The notes under the pieces were generated by a model that saw nothing but the letters and a program-made list of their open reading frames with translations, made no database searches and was not told the DNA's origin. A stretch of 64,000 nt of DNA from Lactonifactor longoviformis DSM 17459. Lineage in GTDB: Bacteria > Bacillota > Clostridia > Lachnospirales > Lachnospiraceae. The stretch spans positions 1 to 64,000 of the forward strand of contig NZ_FQVI01000017.1 in NCBI RefSeq assembly GCF_900129135.1. The letters are read 5' to 3'. Made by a program: the position numbers and the translations under genes. Of the stretch, positions 34,226 to 43,347 are shown one piece after another; within the stretch, counting starts at the first letter, position 1; each line of letters opens with the position of its first letter.

Positions 34226-35617
34226 TTAGATATATTTCCTGCAAAACGCATTCCAATGCTTTTCAAATAAGGCGTAGTGCCGGTCTCTCTCCTTTTCAGA
34301 AAAATGTTCAAATTTTTTTAGGTATGTTCTTTCCTCAGGATCCATCTGGTATTTTTCCTGCTTTTTGCATAATTTTCTAATTTCCTGGAGAAGTACGGTC
34401 TCATCGTGCAGATCTCCCAGGACCTCCTGGAACAGCCTGGCTGCTTCCAGCATTTCTGCTTCCTCTTTGTCCAGAATCTCACGGAAGAAATCTAACACAT
34501 ATCTCAATTCTTTAAAGGAAAGGCGAAGCTTATGAAGTACCGGTTCCGGAACCAGCAGGCCTTCCATCCAGTTCTTTTGTGCTTTGATTTTCATAACCGC
34601 ACGCCAGACACCCTCTTTTTTTACTTCCTCCGGGAAAAATATACACGCCCCTTTCCCTCTGTGAAGTACAGGGGTACAGATCCCCCGCTTTATCTCCTCT
34701 TCCATAGCTGCCGCCAGCTTCGGGAATTCGTCAGAGGAAAAATACTGGTCCATCGCCGTCAGACATCCCTCCCTCCTTTCCCCTGTGATTTTGTTCCATA
34801 CAGGAAATACATCCGGGCTGATGCCTTCTTTCTCCAGAAAAACTATTTGTTTTTGATTCAGAACATCCAGATCCCTTAGCGCTCCCAGTCGTTTGAGATT
34901 CCGGTTAAGTTGGGGTTGATAGCAGAAACTCCACCGGGGCTTCATATAGTGGGAAAATACTTCCGTCACAGAGTACAGCTTGCGGAATGCCACACGAAGA
35001 TCATGTATAGCTTCCGGATCCCCATAGTCAGGAGTCTTTTCTGTGAGCTGACGGATGGTATCTAACTGCTTACTGACATAGAGCTCCAGCTGGCCGGAAA
35101 AGCTGGAGCATCCCGCCTTCCGCCCGCCCGGGCATTTCTCCTCAGAGGGGATTGCCTGCTTCTCAGCCAGCTGCACACTTTCCATTGCCGCCTCTACAAC
35201 CGGTACATACTTTTTGCTCACCTGCATCTTCTTCAGATACTCCTTGACACCTGCCCCGTCCATAACGTGTGTCCGCATTCCCGTGAGAACTGCTGCCAGA
35301 AGAATATTTTCTTTGTCTGACAGAGATTTCAGCGGATGTGTAAGTACGATATCTCCCTCCAGAGCCAGAGAGTCCTCCTCCAGAATGCCCTCACCGATCC
35401 CTTTTAGCAGGAATGCCCTGGATGCAATGGAGGCATAAGACCGGGGCACCTGATAATCTTCGGACACTGCCCGAAAAATAAGTTCAGCCAGTTTGGCATT
35501 CTCTTTTCTTGTGTCATAGCTGAGCCCAAAGATGCTGCACAATTCTTTTGCCCCCCAATGCCTCACCTTCTCTCTGGGATTTCGAATATAGTTTCTCTTA
35601 GCCATGATTTTATCCAT
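34226..35617 (-). CDS. CHAD-domain protein with N-terminal extension
   Basis: A 463-residue protein. The CHAD domain (conserved histidine alpha-helical domain, a polyphosphate-binding fold) covers about 170-460. It shows the basic/histidine repeats DPEAIHDLRVAFRKL and LHKLRLSFKELRYVLDFFRE, and a final FHDETVL-like GDLHDETVLLQEI. The N-terminal 150 residues (IFGLSYDTRKENAKLAELIFRAV; ASRAFLLKGIGEGIL) resemble the helical C-terminal domain of Ppx/GppA, though this is weak. Bacterial CHAD proteins associate with polyphosphate granules. The start at 35617 follows AAAGGGG. No ppk or ppx is in the window. Confidence 0.85.
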   Translation of the reverse strand: MDKIMAKRNYIRNPREKVRHWGAKELCSIFGLSYDTRKENAKLAELIFRAVSEDYQVPRSYASIASRAFLLKGIGEGILEEDSLALEGDIVLTHPLKSLSDKENILLAAVLTGMRTHVMDGAGVKEYLKKMQVSKKYVPVVEAAMESVQLAEKQAIPSEEKCPGGRKAGCSSFSGQLELYVSKQLDTIRQLTEKTPDYGDPEAIHDLRVAFRKLYSVTEVFSHYMKPRWSFCYQPQLNRNLKRLGALRDLDVLNQKQIVFLEKEGISPDVFPVWNKITGERREGCLTAMDQYFSSDEFPKLAAAMEEEIKRGICTPVLHRGKGACIFFPEEVKKEGVWRAVMKIKAQKNWMEGLLVPEPVLHKLRLSFKELRYVLDFFREILDKEEAEMLEAARLFQEVLGDLHDETVLLQEIRKLCKKQEKYQMDPEERTYLKKFEHFSEKERDRHYALFEKHWNAFCRKYI

Positions 35618-35699
35618 TTGTATCACCCCTTTCTGTCCCTATCGTACACTTTTTTCCGGCAAAATACTACTCTTACCGGTATCTCGGTCTGTATATAAC

Positions 35700-35726
35700 A
35701 AAAGCAGGGGAAGAATCTCCCCTGCT
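35700..35726 (-). terminator. Terminator after cysK
   Basis: AGCAGGGG pairs with CCCCTGCT across a short loop; on the minus strand it is followed by TTTTGTT. Confidence 0.75.
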
Positions 35727-35770
35727 CTTGTCGTCATTACAATAAGTCATACAAATAATACCCTTGGCCT

Positions 35771-36697
35771 CTACTCAAACAGAGGTGTGCTGAAATATCG
35801 CTCCGCCGTATCCGGCAATACCGTAACCACTGTCTTTCCTTTTCCCAGTTTTTTTGCCAGAGCAATGGCTGCCGCCACGTTGGTTCCACTGGAAATCCCG
35901 CACATAAGGCCTTCCAGGCGGGCAAGATCTTTTGCGGTCTGTAAGGCTTCCTCGTCGCTTACAATATAAATGTTTTCATATATTTTCTGATTCAGTATGG
36001 CTGGTATCAAACCGTCTCCGATTCCCATCTGTATGTGAGTTCCTATATTACCGCCCGCAAGAATTGCCGCATTCTCCGGCTCCACTGCCCAGATTTCCAT
36101 ATCCGGATTCTGCTCTTTCAGAATTTCCCCGATTCCCGTAATGGTACCGCCGGTGCCTATTCCGGAACAAAATCCGTGAATAGGACCTCCTGCATCCCGC
36201 AAAATTTCCCGGGCCGTATATTTTCTGTGTACAGAAGGATTTGCAGGGTTCTCAAATTGCTGAGGCACATATACATTGGGATCTTCCCGGGCCATATTCA
36301 GTGCCTGCTGGAGACACTCTTCAATACACGCTCCGATATCACCTGCATCGTGTACCAGCCTGACCTCTGCCCCATAGTGCTGAACCAGCTTCCTGCGCTC
36401 TTCACTCACAGAATCCGGCATAATAATCACCGTCCGGTATCCCTTCACGGCTCCGATTAATGCCAGCCCAATTCCCTGATTGCCGCTGGTAGGTTCCACA
36501 ATAATGGAATCCTTGTGAAGCAGTCCTTTTTCTTCAGCCGCTGAAATCATATGAAAAGCGGTTCTGGTTTTAATAGAGCCGCCTACATTTAATCCTTCGA
36601 ATTTCACCAGTATCTGTGCCCCGTTGGGATCCCCCATATGGTTCAGACGGATCAGCGGAGTATTGCCCATTGCATCTAAGATTGTGTTGTAGATCAT
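35771..36697 (-). CDS. cysK: Cysteine synthase A (O-acetylserine sulfhydrylase)
   Basis: A 308-residue PLP enzyme (fold type II) that makes cysteine from O-acetylserine and sulfide. The PLP lysine lies in GGSIKTRTAF (residue about 43), the substrate loop is VEPTSGNQGIG, and the phosphate-cup loop is GIGTGGTITG. The C-terminus ISSGTNVAAAIALA is intact. Length is normal. The gene stands alone with its own terminator. The start follows GAGGGAG. Confidence 0.95.
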   Translation of the reverse strand: MIYNTILDAMGNTPLIRLNHMGDPNGAQILVKFEGLNVGGSIKTRTAFHMISAAEEKGLLHKDSIIVEPTSGNQGIGLALIGAVKGYRTVIIMPDSVSEERRKLVQHYGAEVRLVHDAGDIGACIEECLQQALNMAREDPNVYVPQQFENPANPSVHRKYTAREILRDAGGPIHGFCSGIGTGGTITGIGEILKEQNPDMEIWAVEPENAAILAGGNIGTHIQMGIGDGLIPAILNQKIYENIYIVSDEEALQTAKDLARLEGLMCGISSGTNVAAAIALAKKLGKGKTVVTVLPDTAERYFSTPLFE

Positions 36698-36780
36698 GAT
36701 TCTCTCCCTCGTGTCGTAGTCTTTCTCATTATTGTATGTTATTATGGGAAAATATTCAAGTTATTAAGTGAATTATGTAG

Positions 36781-36808
36781 AAAAAGGACGGGCCGGTTAC
36801 CCGGCCCG
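36781..36808 (-). terminator. Terminator overlapping the end of the CNNM/CorC gene
   Basis: CGGGCCGG and CCGGCCCG flank a 4-base loop that includes the stop codon; the minus strand continues TCCTTTTT. Confidence 0.85.
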
Positions 36809-38050
36809 CTCTATCTGAGGCAGAACTTCTACCCGTATCTTTTCTACACGGCGTCCTGACATTTTAAGCACAGTAATTTTCAGATTTTCGAATTGAAACT
36901 GTTCTCCCTCTTCCGGTATTTTACCCAATTCATCCATCACCCAGCCGCTGACTGTAGTCACTTCTAATTCTTCCTCTCTGTCCAGCTCTTCAAAAAAACG
37001 TTCTGCGTTAGTACTGCCGAGAACTGTATAGACGCCCTCCCCTTCCTTCTCTATTTCCATAACCACCTTATCATGTTCATCCCAGATTTCACCTACCAGC
37101 TCTTCCAAAATATCTTCCAAGGTTACAATCCCTACCGTTCCGCCAAACTCATCTATCACAACAGCAATATGAGATTTTGCCGCCTGAAGCTCTTTTAACA
37201 GAATATTGATTTTCTTTGTCTTTGTTATAAAGAGCGGCCTTCTTACAATATTCTCCAGCTTCTCATCCGTGTGATATACGTAATTGTAAAAGTCCTTCTG
37301 ATACAGGATTCCTACAATTTGATCGATATTCTCCAAGTATACCGGGAGTCTGGAAAATCCGCTGTCGGCAAAAGCCCCGGCAATGCTGTCCCTGGAGTCT
37401 TCAATAGAGACGGCAACCACATCCACACGGGGAGTCAGGATATCTCCGGCTTCAACTTCTGTAAATTCTATGGCGTTGCGGATCAGATCACTTTCCTGGG
37501 TCCCGATCCCTCCGTCCTGTTCTGCCTCCTCCACTATAGTCAGCAGTTCTTCCTCAGTAATGGAACGGTCCTCTGAGGTTTTTACCAGTTTAGACAGGAA
37601 CTTTTTCCACTGGCGGAACAAAAAATTAAAGGGCGTCAGAACCACCATAAATCCCTTTAAAAAAGGAGCGGAAAACATGGCAAACTTTTCTGGTGACTCC
37701 TTAGCAATGCTTTTGGGAGATACCTCCCCAAAAATGAGAACAACAATGGTAGTTGCAACAGTTGAGACACTGGCACCCATATCCTCACCCAAAAGCTTTA
37801 CAAACAAAACCGTGGCAATTGATGCGCAGGCGATATTAACGATATTATTGCCAATCAGGATTGTTGAGAGCATTCCATCATAATTACCTGCCAGTTTTAA
37901 AACAAGCTCTGCCCTTTTATTTCCTTTATCCGCCATATTCTTCACCCGGATACGATTCAGAGAAGAAAAGGCTGTTTCCGTTGCCGAAAAGTAAGCCGAC
38001 ATAATAATACAGATTACAATAATTGCCAGTGAAATGCTGTTACTGTTCAT
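36797..38050 (-). CDS. CNNM/HlyC/CorC-type membrane protein with CBS domains
   Basis: A 417-residue protein of the hemolysin C/CorC family linked to Mg2+/Co2+ transport. Four N-terminal helices form the DUF21 domain (SISLAIIVICIIMSAYFSATETAFSSLNRIRVKNMA). Two CBS domains follow (about 200-320: ILTPRVDVVAVSIEDS; FITKTKKINILLKELQAAKSHIAVVIDEFGGTVGIVTLEDILEELVGEIWDE, the CBS signature), then a CorC_HlyC C-terminal domain. The ATG at 38050 lies eight bases after AAAGGA; an upstream TTG overlaps it. A small Cys-rich ORF and a perfect promoter precede it, so its control may be in that leader. Confidence 0.92.
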   Translation of the reverse strand: MNSNSISLAIIVICIIMSAYFSATETAFSSLNRIRVKNMADKGNKRAELVLKLAGNYDGMLSTILIGNNIVNIACASIATVLFVKLLGEDMGASVSTVATTIVVLIFGEVSPKSIAKESPEKFAMFSAPFLKGFMVVLTPFNFLFRQWKKFLSKLVKTSEDRSITEEELLTIVEEAEQDGGIGTQESDLIRNAIEFTEVEAGDILTPRVDVVAVSIEDSRDSIAGAFADSGFSRLPVYLENIDQIVGILYQKDFYNYVYHTDEKLENIVRRPLFITKTKKINILLKELQAAKSHIAVVIDEFGGTVGIVTLEDILEELVGEIWDEHDKVVMEIEKEGEGVYTVLGSTNAERFFEELDREEELEVTTVSGWVMDELGKIPEEGEQFQFENLKITVLKMSGRRVEKIRVEVLPQIERAG

Positions 38051-38099
38051 ATACAAAATCCTTTCCTACTATAAATTTCTCTATTCAATAAACTCTATT

Positions 38100-38264
38100 T
38101 CAGCTTTTCCAGCAAAATATTCTCTTTTTTTGCACTAAATAAGGACATAACTTTCCTTCAGCACGATTTATAGGGTGCTGACAGAATGCTATGTCCGGTA
38201 TGATTTTTATATTTGCTGTTGCCTTACAATTTGTTCGGTCTTCGTCGCAGTCGGCGTCGTCCAT
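38100..38264 (-). CDS. Small Cys-rich leader ORF upstream of the CNNM/CorC gene
   Basis: A 54-residue reading frame (MDDADCDEDRTNCKATANIK at the N-terminus) with five cysteines and an acidic start. I do not recognise a family. Support comes from a clean AAAGGA site 8 bases before the ATG, and from a perfect TTGACA-17-TATAAT promoter only about 50 bases upstream. It ends 50 bases before the CNNM gene and is probably cotranscribed. It could be a real metal-binding peptide or a translated leader. No known metal riboswitch motif (M-box, yybP-ykoY) is visible. Confidence 0.55.
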   Translation of the reverse strand: MDDADCDEDRTNCKATANIKIIPDIAFCQHPINRAEGKLCPYLVQKKRIFCWKS

Positions 38265-38304
38265 TTTCAGTTTCCTTTCTGCAGTCTGCACTTAATTTAA
38301 TTGA

Positions 38305-38333
38305 ATTATATGATATCAGACAAGGACTGTCAA
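38305..38333 (-). promoter_or_regulatory. Perfect consensus promoter of the small ORF/CNNM unit
   Basis: On the minus strand there is TTGACA, a 17-base spacer and TATAAT, all at consensus, implying strong transcription. Confidence 0.85.
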
Positions 38334-38390
38334 CAGAATTTTGCAGTTTGGGATAGGGCAGGGTCTGTTATGCCTCGCCTTTCATCTTTC

Positions 38391-39614
38391 TTATATTTTC
38401 CACACTTTTTTATTATCCAATACGATGCAGAGGACAACTACAAATATCATAAGTGTTCCTGTTACAAACAAACAAAAACTATAATTGCCAAAGCGATCAT
38501 ATAAAATCCCAGCAAACACAGGTCCCATGATAGATCCGATCGAGGCAAAGCAGCGGATAAGCCCTATCATTTGGGCAGCCTCCTGTTTTCCATAAACTTT
38601 AGCTACAACAGCCGGCGAATAAATGCTGGCAATACCGCTTTCTGCCTCTACAAAAATAGCATATAGCAGGGCCCCGCTCATTCCTGCCAGCAGGGGATTC
38701 ATCAGCATTACTGCCGCTGCAAAGCACCCACTGCTCACGGCAGCAATTTTCGGTGAGAACTTGTCAGAAAGAACACCGAAAAGGACAGACCACACCAAGG
38801 TGGCAATCGCATTTACTGAAGATACATAAGATGCTTGTGTACTGCTCAGTCCAAGTGTTTGAAAAAAGTTGTTTCCATGTGTAGATGCAACCCGTCCCAC
38901 TGTACATGTCATCAAGCTTATTAACAGCGCTATCCAAAAGGGAAGTGTCTTGCGAATCTGGGCCATGGTCAGAGAAGCTCCTATCGGTTCCATTTTATGA
39001 TGAGCAGACAGATAACCAATGGGACGCATTCCATATTTTTCAGGTGATTTGCTGACGGCAAAAAGTCCCAGCAAAACAATGCCACCGCCACTAATAAAAG
39101 CTTCTACCAGCAATACCAACCGATACCCGAAATTGAGAATTCCGCTTGCAATAATTGGTGAGAGAAGTGCAACAAATAGTGACAGCGTAATTGTCAAGCT
39201 GCTATACATCGTTGCTCTGGCCTTATCAAACCATTCTGTCATAGTTAACTGCCCCATAGCAAATCCGCTTGTTGTTCCTCCGATCCCCGCCACCGCAGCT
39301 GTTACATAGATCAAAAAAAGATTTGATGATACGGACATACTGAAAAGATATAAAAATACCGTAATACCTCCAACTACTATCAAAGGCTTTTTCCCAAAAC
39401 GTTTATATAAGCGCCCAAAGAAAAAAGAGGTAGCAACTGCACCAATTGCATTTAGTGAAAAACATAGAGATAGCTGTGCTGTTGTTATCTGTAATTCTTT
39501 GCAAATTGGTCTTATAAACAATCCGATAGTATTTAACGGCAGAACTGTTAACATTACCATAAGCATTGTCGCAATTGCCGTTATACATCCGCGCTTTGTA
39601 TTGTTTTTCCCCAT
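38391..39614 (-). CDS. MFS transporter of the tandem-GcvT locus
   Basis: A 407-residue carrier with about 12 helices. The loop after helix 2, FGRLYKRFGKKPLIV, is a good MFS motif A, and VFAGILYDRFGNYSF marks the last third. The first helices (MLMVMLTVLPLNTIGLFIRPICKELQIT) resemble the OFA-like group of anion or carboxylate antiporters, but this is not settled. It is the last gene in the tandem-GcvT locus (106 bases after that gene), so it likely exports or imports a reaction product. The start follows GGGAGG. Confidence 0.9.
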   Translation of the reverse strand: MGKNNTKRGCITAIATMLMVMLTVLPLNTIGLFIRPICKELQITTAQLSLCFSLNAIGAVATSFFFGRLYKRFGKKPLIVVGGITVFLYLFSMSVSSNLFLIYVTAAVAGIGGTTSGFAMGQLTMTEWFDKARATMYSSLTITLSLFVALLSPIIASGILNFGYRLVLLVEAFISGGGIVLLGLFAVSKSPEKYGMRPIGYLSAHHKMEPIGASLTMAQIRKTLPFWIALLISLMTCTVGRVASTHGNNFFQTLGLSSTQASYVSSVNAIATLVWSVLFGVLSDKFSPKIAAVSSGCFAAAVMLMNPLLAGMSGALLYAIFVEAESGIASIYSPAVVAKVYGKQEAAQMIGLIRCFASIGSIMGPVFAGILYDRFGNYSFCLFVTGTLMIFVVVLCIVLDNKKVWKI

Positions 39615-39720
39615 GCTCTTCCTCCCATATCCACCCGCACTTCTTTTTAGAGAGTTTATTAACAGCGCAGGGGAAGTATCTCCCCCACTCTGTCAATTGA
39701 AATTTACAAGACAGCAGGAA

Positions 39721-42669
39721 TCAGGATCTGATTCTACTATTATTTTGATCATACCATATTCTGTCTGTGAGAATCGCCGGTATACCATTTATTAGAATTT
39801 TATCGCCAATTTTCGCATCTTCTTTACATATCAAGACAAAACCAATATTTTTCTGTATCGTAAAACCATAGGTAAACATAGTAACCTTTCCAACTGTCTT
39901 GCTACCGATTTTCGCTTCAGCACCCTCCGTGATCTCCGCAGAATCATCCTCAACCACAAAGCCAAGCAGTTCTCTTCTGGAGCCCTGCATTTGTTCTTTC
40001 TGCAATGCCGCTTTTCCAATAAAATTTTTATTCCAGTCAATACTCCAGCCCAAACCGCATTCTAAGGGGCTGCACCCACCAATATCACTCATCAGAACAA
40101 ATCCTTTTTCTCTCGGCAGACTAGTGGTAATTACATCTGTGGCAATTTTGACCGCATGATATTTCTTTCCCTTTTCCTTTAATTCCTTTTCTACTAAATC
40201 TGCATCTCTCGGGTTACAGTAGATTTCATACCCTAATTCTCCTGTAAAACCGCTCCTCGCAATCTTAACTGCTGCCCCAGCAAGTGTATTGTCATTGATA
40301 AAAAAGTTTCTCAAAGAATCTATAGGTTCTTTTACTATATCGTTTAACAGTCTCCTGGCGCAGGGTCCTTGAACGGCATACATTGTTATATCTTCTGTGA
40401 TCTCTCTGTAAGAAACCTCCTCATAATTTTTGTGTGCATCAAACCAGACAATCAATTTTTCAATATATAGAGTAGATACCCAGTATTTATCCTCATCCAT
40501 TCGGAACACAATTACATCGTCAATGATTTGTCCGCTTTCATTTAGCATAGTTGTATACTTAGCCTGATTAACTTTAGCTTTTGCCACAGCCCCTACAAAC
40601 ATCTTGCTGAGAAAGCTTCTGGCATCCAGACCAGTTACCTCTAACAGTTTATGGGTAAAGTCGTAATATCCCACAGCATTTCGGACACTCTCGTGATCTC
40701 TCTTAGCACTGCTGTCATTTTTGCGAAGCGAAGCATACGGATTAAGGGCTGCCTTTTCTAGTTCTGCAATATTCCTTTCTTTTATTCTGTCGTTCTTAGG
40801 ATCGTAGAATACTCTATCTCTCAGAACAGCTTCATACCGTTTTCCTTCGCTGACTATGACTGCAAAATCGCCAATATTTGCAGTACAAACGTTTACTACT
40901 GCATAACCAATATTTTTTTTCAAGGAAAAGCCATAAGTGAACACCGTAACCCGTCCTGCATACTCATTGTTTACAAAGACCTCTGCGCCTGCGTTTATTA
41001 CCGCAGAATCATCGTTCACCGCAAAACCAAGCAGTTCTTTTTTGGCCCCTTGGACATTTACCTTTTCAAGAGCTGTCTTCCCAATGAAGTTTTTGGTCCA
41101 GTCAATACTCCATCCTAAGCCGCATTCCATAGGATTCAGACCGCCAATATCGCTCATCAAAACATATCCTTTTTCTCTGGGCAAACTGTTAATAATTACA
41201 TCTGTGGTAATCTCTGTTATTCCATAACGTTGCCCTTCTCTTTCTAAAGCATCTTTTACAAGTTCTCTATCCTCTGGTTTGCAGTAAATTTCATATCCCA
41301 GCTCTCCTGTAAAACCACTTCTTGCAACTTTTACCGGAATCTCACCTATTGAATTATTACAGATTTGGAACTGCTTCAGCTCAGTAACGCTTTCTTTCAG
41401 GAACCCATTTAATACAGCTCGTGAGGCTGGGCCCTGCACCGCATACATGAACGTAATTCCAGTAATTTCACTATAATAAACCTCTTCATAAGTTTTATGG
41501 GCATTGAACCAGGCAATTAATTCCTCAATATATAAAGTAGATATCCAGTATTTATCTTCTTCAATCCGGAATACGATTACATCATCAATGATTTGTCCGT
41601 CTTCATTCAGCATAGTAGTATATTTGCCCTGACCTATTTTTGCTTTTGCAACCGGACCTACAAACATTCTGCTGAGGAAGCTTCGGGCATCAAGTCCTGT
41701 CACTTCTAAAAGTTTATGTGTAAAATCATAATATCCTACATGATTTCTGACTGTCATATGCTCCCCAAAAGCTTTGGCATCTTGAATGCTTAGTTCTGGC
41801 TGAGTACAGATCTCTGATAAATGCACAGCGGAAGGTTCAATTTCCCTCTCTAGTTGATTAGACACCAAAGCTTTTGAATCGGCCGGTACCGCTGTTTCCG
41901 AAACTGGATAGGCATCTACTGTTTCTAGTTCCGGTTCCACTCCCTTAACAACTGCATTTTTGTATGGAGAATAATAACCGTCCAAAAGATCCGGAATCAT
42001 AGATTTATCATTGCCTGCCTGGCTGCAAAGTTCTTCAAGATGACGGTAAAAAGCATTGTAATCTTTGGCCAGCTGACGATAATACTCATTCTGTTTCTGT
42101 ATCAGGCTTTCTGGCGCAAATCCTGCTGCAATGGTTTCATCTACCAGTGCAATATGAAATTCACAGTCCACCAAATCTTCCATCACCTTCACTTTATAAC
42201 CGCCGGCATAGTCCAGCCGTGTAACAGCAAAAGCTTGGTTTTCAAATAGTGTTCCATCTTTCTTTCTGTATGGAGTAACTTCCTTCCACATATAGAAAAT
42301 TACCCCTTTTCGCGGATCTATATAAGTCTCAATCCAAGGATAATCCCAGCCTTCCACCCCAATCATTGTGTCAATATGAACGGTATTTACAACCTCGTCT
42401 TTGCCATTGGCTTCCAAACGCTTATGAAAATATGTAGGATCCACACCAGGCAAACACCAAGTATACTTAAAATCATCGGTCATATAGCGGGCCAATGGCG
42501 CATAATCCCGCGTTTTACGCGCCTTATCCAACGCCTTTTTCCACATTTCTGCAAATTGCTTCAATTCCACCGGAGCATAATTATGGCAATTAATATCGTT
42601 TACATGTGCGGTATAGTTATTATCGATTTGATCAAATACGTGTGCATCATTCTCTACAGTAAAATTCAT
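39721..42669 (-). CDS. Tandem GcvT-type folate-dependent demethylase with N-terminal NTF2-like domain
   Basis: A 982-residue protein. Residues about 35-180 form an NTF2/SnoaL-like domain homologous to the adjoining 195-residue protein (VEGWDYPW...IDPRKGVIFYMWK). Two GcvT-type units follow, about 305-630 and 660-980. Each keeps the family marks: GYYDFTHKLLEVTGLDARSF, the aspartates of MLNE-x-GQIIDDVIVFR, QGP, the folate glutamate in SGFTGELGYEIYC, and a C-terminal barrel (GKVTMFTYGF). GcvT relatives move methyl or aminomethyl groups to tetrahydrofolate (T-protein, DMSP demethylase DmdA, vanillate demethylase LigM). I infer a demethylase for an unknown methylated acid; both units look active. 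The start follows AGGAGG. Regulation is likely by the PucR-type gene next door. Confidence 0.88.
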   Translation of the reverse strand: MNFTVENDAHVFDQIDNNYTAHVNDINCHNYAPVELKQFAEMWKKALDKARKTRDYAPLARYMTDDFKYTWCLPGVDPTYFHKRLEANGKDEVVNTVHIDTMIGVEGWDYPWIETYIDPRKGVIFYMWKEVTPYRKKDGTLFENQAFAVTRLDYAGGYKVKVMEDLVDCEFHIALVDETIAAGFAPESLIQKQNEYYRQLAKDYNAFYRHLEELCSQAGNDKSMIPDLLDGYYSPYKNAVVKGVEPELETVDAYPVSETAVPADSKALVSNQLEREIEPSAVHLSEICTQPELSIQDAKAFGEHMTVRNHVGYYDFTHKLLEVTGLDARSFLSRMFVGPVAKAKIGQGKYTTMLNEDGQIIDDVIVFRIEEDKYWISTLYIEELIAWFNAHKTYEEVYYSEITGITFMYAVQGPASRAVLNGFLKESVTELKQFQICNNSIGEIPVKVARSGFTGELGYEIYCKPEDRELVKDALEREGQRYGITEITTDVIINSLPREKGYVLMSDIGGLNPMECGLGWSIDWTKNFIGKTALEKVNVQGAKKELLGFAVNDDSAVINAGAEVFVNNEYAGRVTVFTYGFSLKKNIGYAVVNVCTANIGDFAVIVSEGKRYEAVLRDRVFYDPKNDRIKERNIAELEKAALNPYASLRKNDSSAKRDHESVRNAVGYYDFTHKLLEVTGLDARSFLSKMFVGAVAKAKVNQAKYTTMLNESGQIIDDVIVFRMDEDKYWVSTLYIEKLIVWFDAHKNYEEVSYREITEDITMYAVQGPCARRLLNDIVKEPIDSLRNFFINDNTLAGAAVKIARSGFTGELGYEIYCNPRDADLVEKELKEKGKKYHAVKIATDVITTSLPREKGFVLMSDIGGCSPLECGLGWSIDWNKNFIGKAALQKEQMQGSRRELLGFVVEDDSAEITEGAEAKIGSKTVGKVTMFTYGFTIQKNIGFVLICKEDAKIGDKILINGIPAILTDRIWYDQNNSRIRS

Positions 42670-42710
42670 TCTTAAACCCTCCTATCCACTTTGGTATTGG
42701 TAATTGGCAA

Positions 42711-43298
42711 TTATTCTTTGTATCCGTATTCCTCACGCAGCTCTTCTAAATGCTCTATCCAATTTTCCAATGCCATTGTTTCTCTGGTTCTGCGCATCTT
42801 AACTTTTTCTCGCATTGCTTCATTAGCAAACCCGCCTGCTACTCCTTCCGCATGGCAATACTGCAGCATCTGCGATTCACAGATATCTGTCTTGTGCTTT
42901 GTACGGCCATTTCCGGCATAAGTATGGAAAGAATATCCGTATCCATTGGCCGCATAGAAAGTTCCATCCGACCTTTCCCAAGGGGAGATCATTTTCCAAT
43001 TATAAATCAGAACCCCCTTCTCTGGATCTACCCAGTAATCACCCCAAGGGTACTTCCATCCATCCACACCAGCCATCTCTGCCCCCAATGCGTTTCGCAT
43101 AACGGCATCTTTTCCATTTGCTACATAAGCCGGCAGAGTAGGCCCAAGAGCCCATTCGTATACAACATTATCATCCAAAATTGCTTCATTAGCCACCACA
43201 TACTGTCCTGTTTTTCTGGCTTCCAGCATAACATCGTGGATTTTTTTCCCAAAAGCCTCTATTTCTTCATAAGTGTATTTATTTAACTCTGCTGTCAT
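42711..43298 (-). CDS. Stand-alone NTF2/SnoaL-like protein, paralogue of the demethylase N-domain
   Basis: A 195-residue protein. The central segment VDGWKYPWGDYWVDPEKGVLIYNWK matches the N-terminal domain of the next gene, VEGWDYPWIETYIDPRKGVIFYMWK, showing a shared origin. NTF2-like folds often form small-molecule binding or isomerase/hydrolase pockets. The ATG at 43298 has AAGGAGG 8 bases upstream; the frame extends 11 codons further without a site. It sits between the SLC13 carrier and the tandem demethylase, 41 bases before the latter. It may bind or prepare the same substrate. Confidence 0.85.
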   Translation of the reverse strand: MTAELNKYTYEEIEAFGKKIHDVMLEARKTGQYVVANEAILDDNVVYEWALGPTLPAYVANGKDAVMRNALGAEMAGVDGWKYPWGDYWVDPEKGVLIYNWKMISPWERSDGTFYAANGYGYSFHTYAGNGRTKHKTDICESQMLQYCHAEGVAGGFANEAMREKVKMRRTRETMALENWIEHLEELREEYGYKE

Positions 43299-43347
43299 TG
43301 TCCATTCCTCCTTTATAAATCTTAATCCCATATTACAATATAAATAT

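Noticed and set aside
36698-36750. T-box or SAM riboswitch before cysK
   Set aside because: The leader is short and lacks the conserved T-box AGGGUGG-type or SAM aptamer elements.
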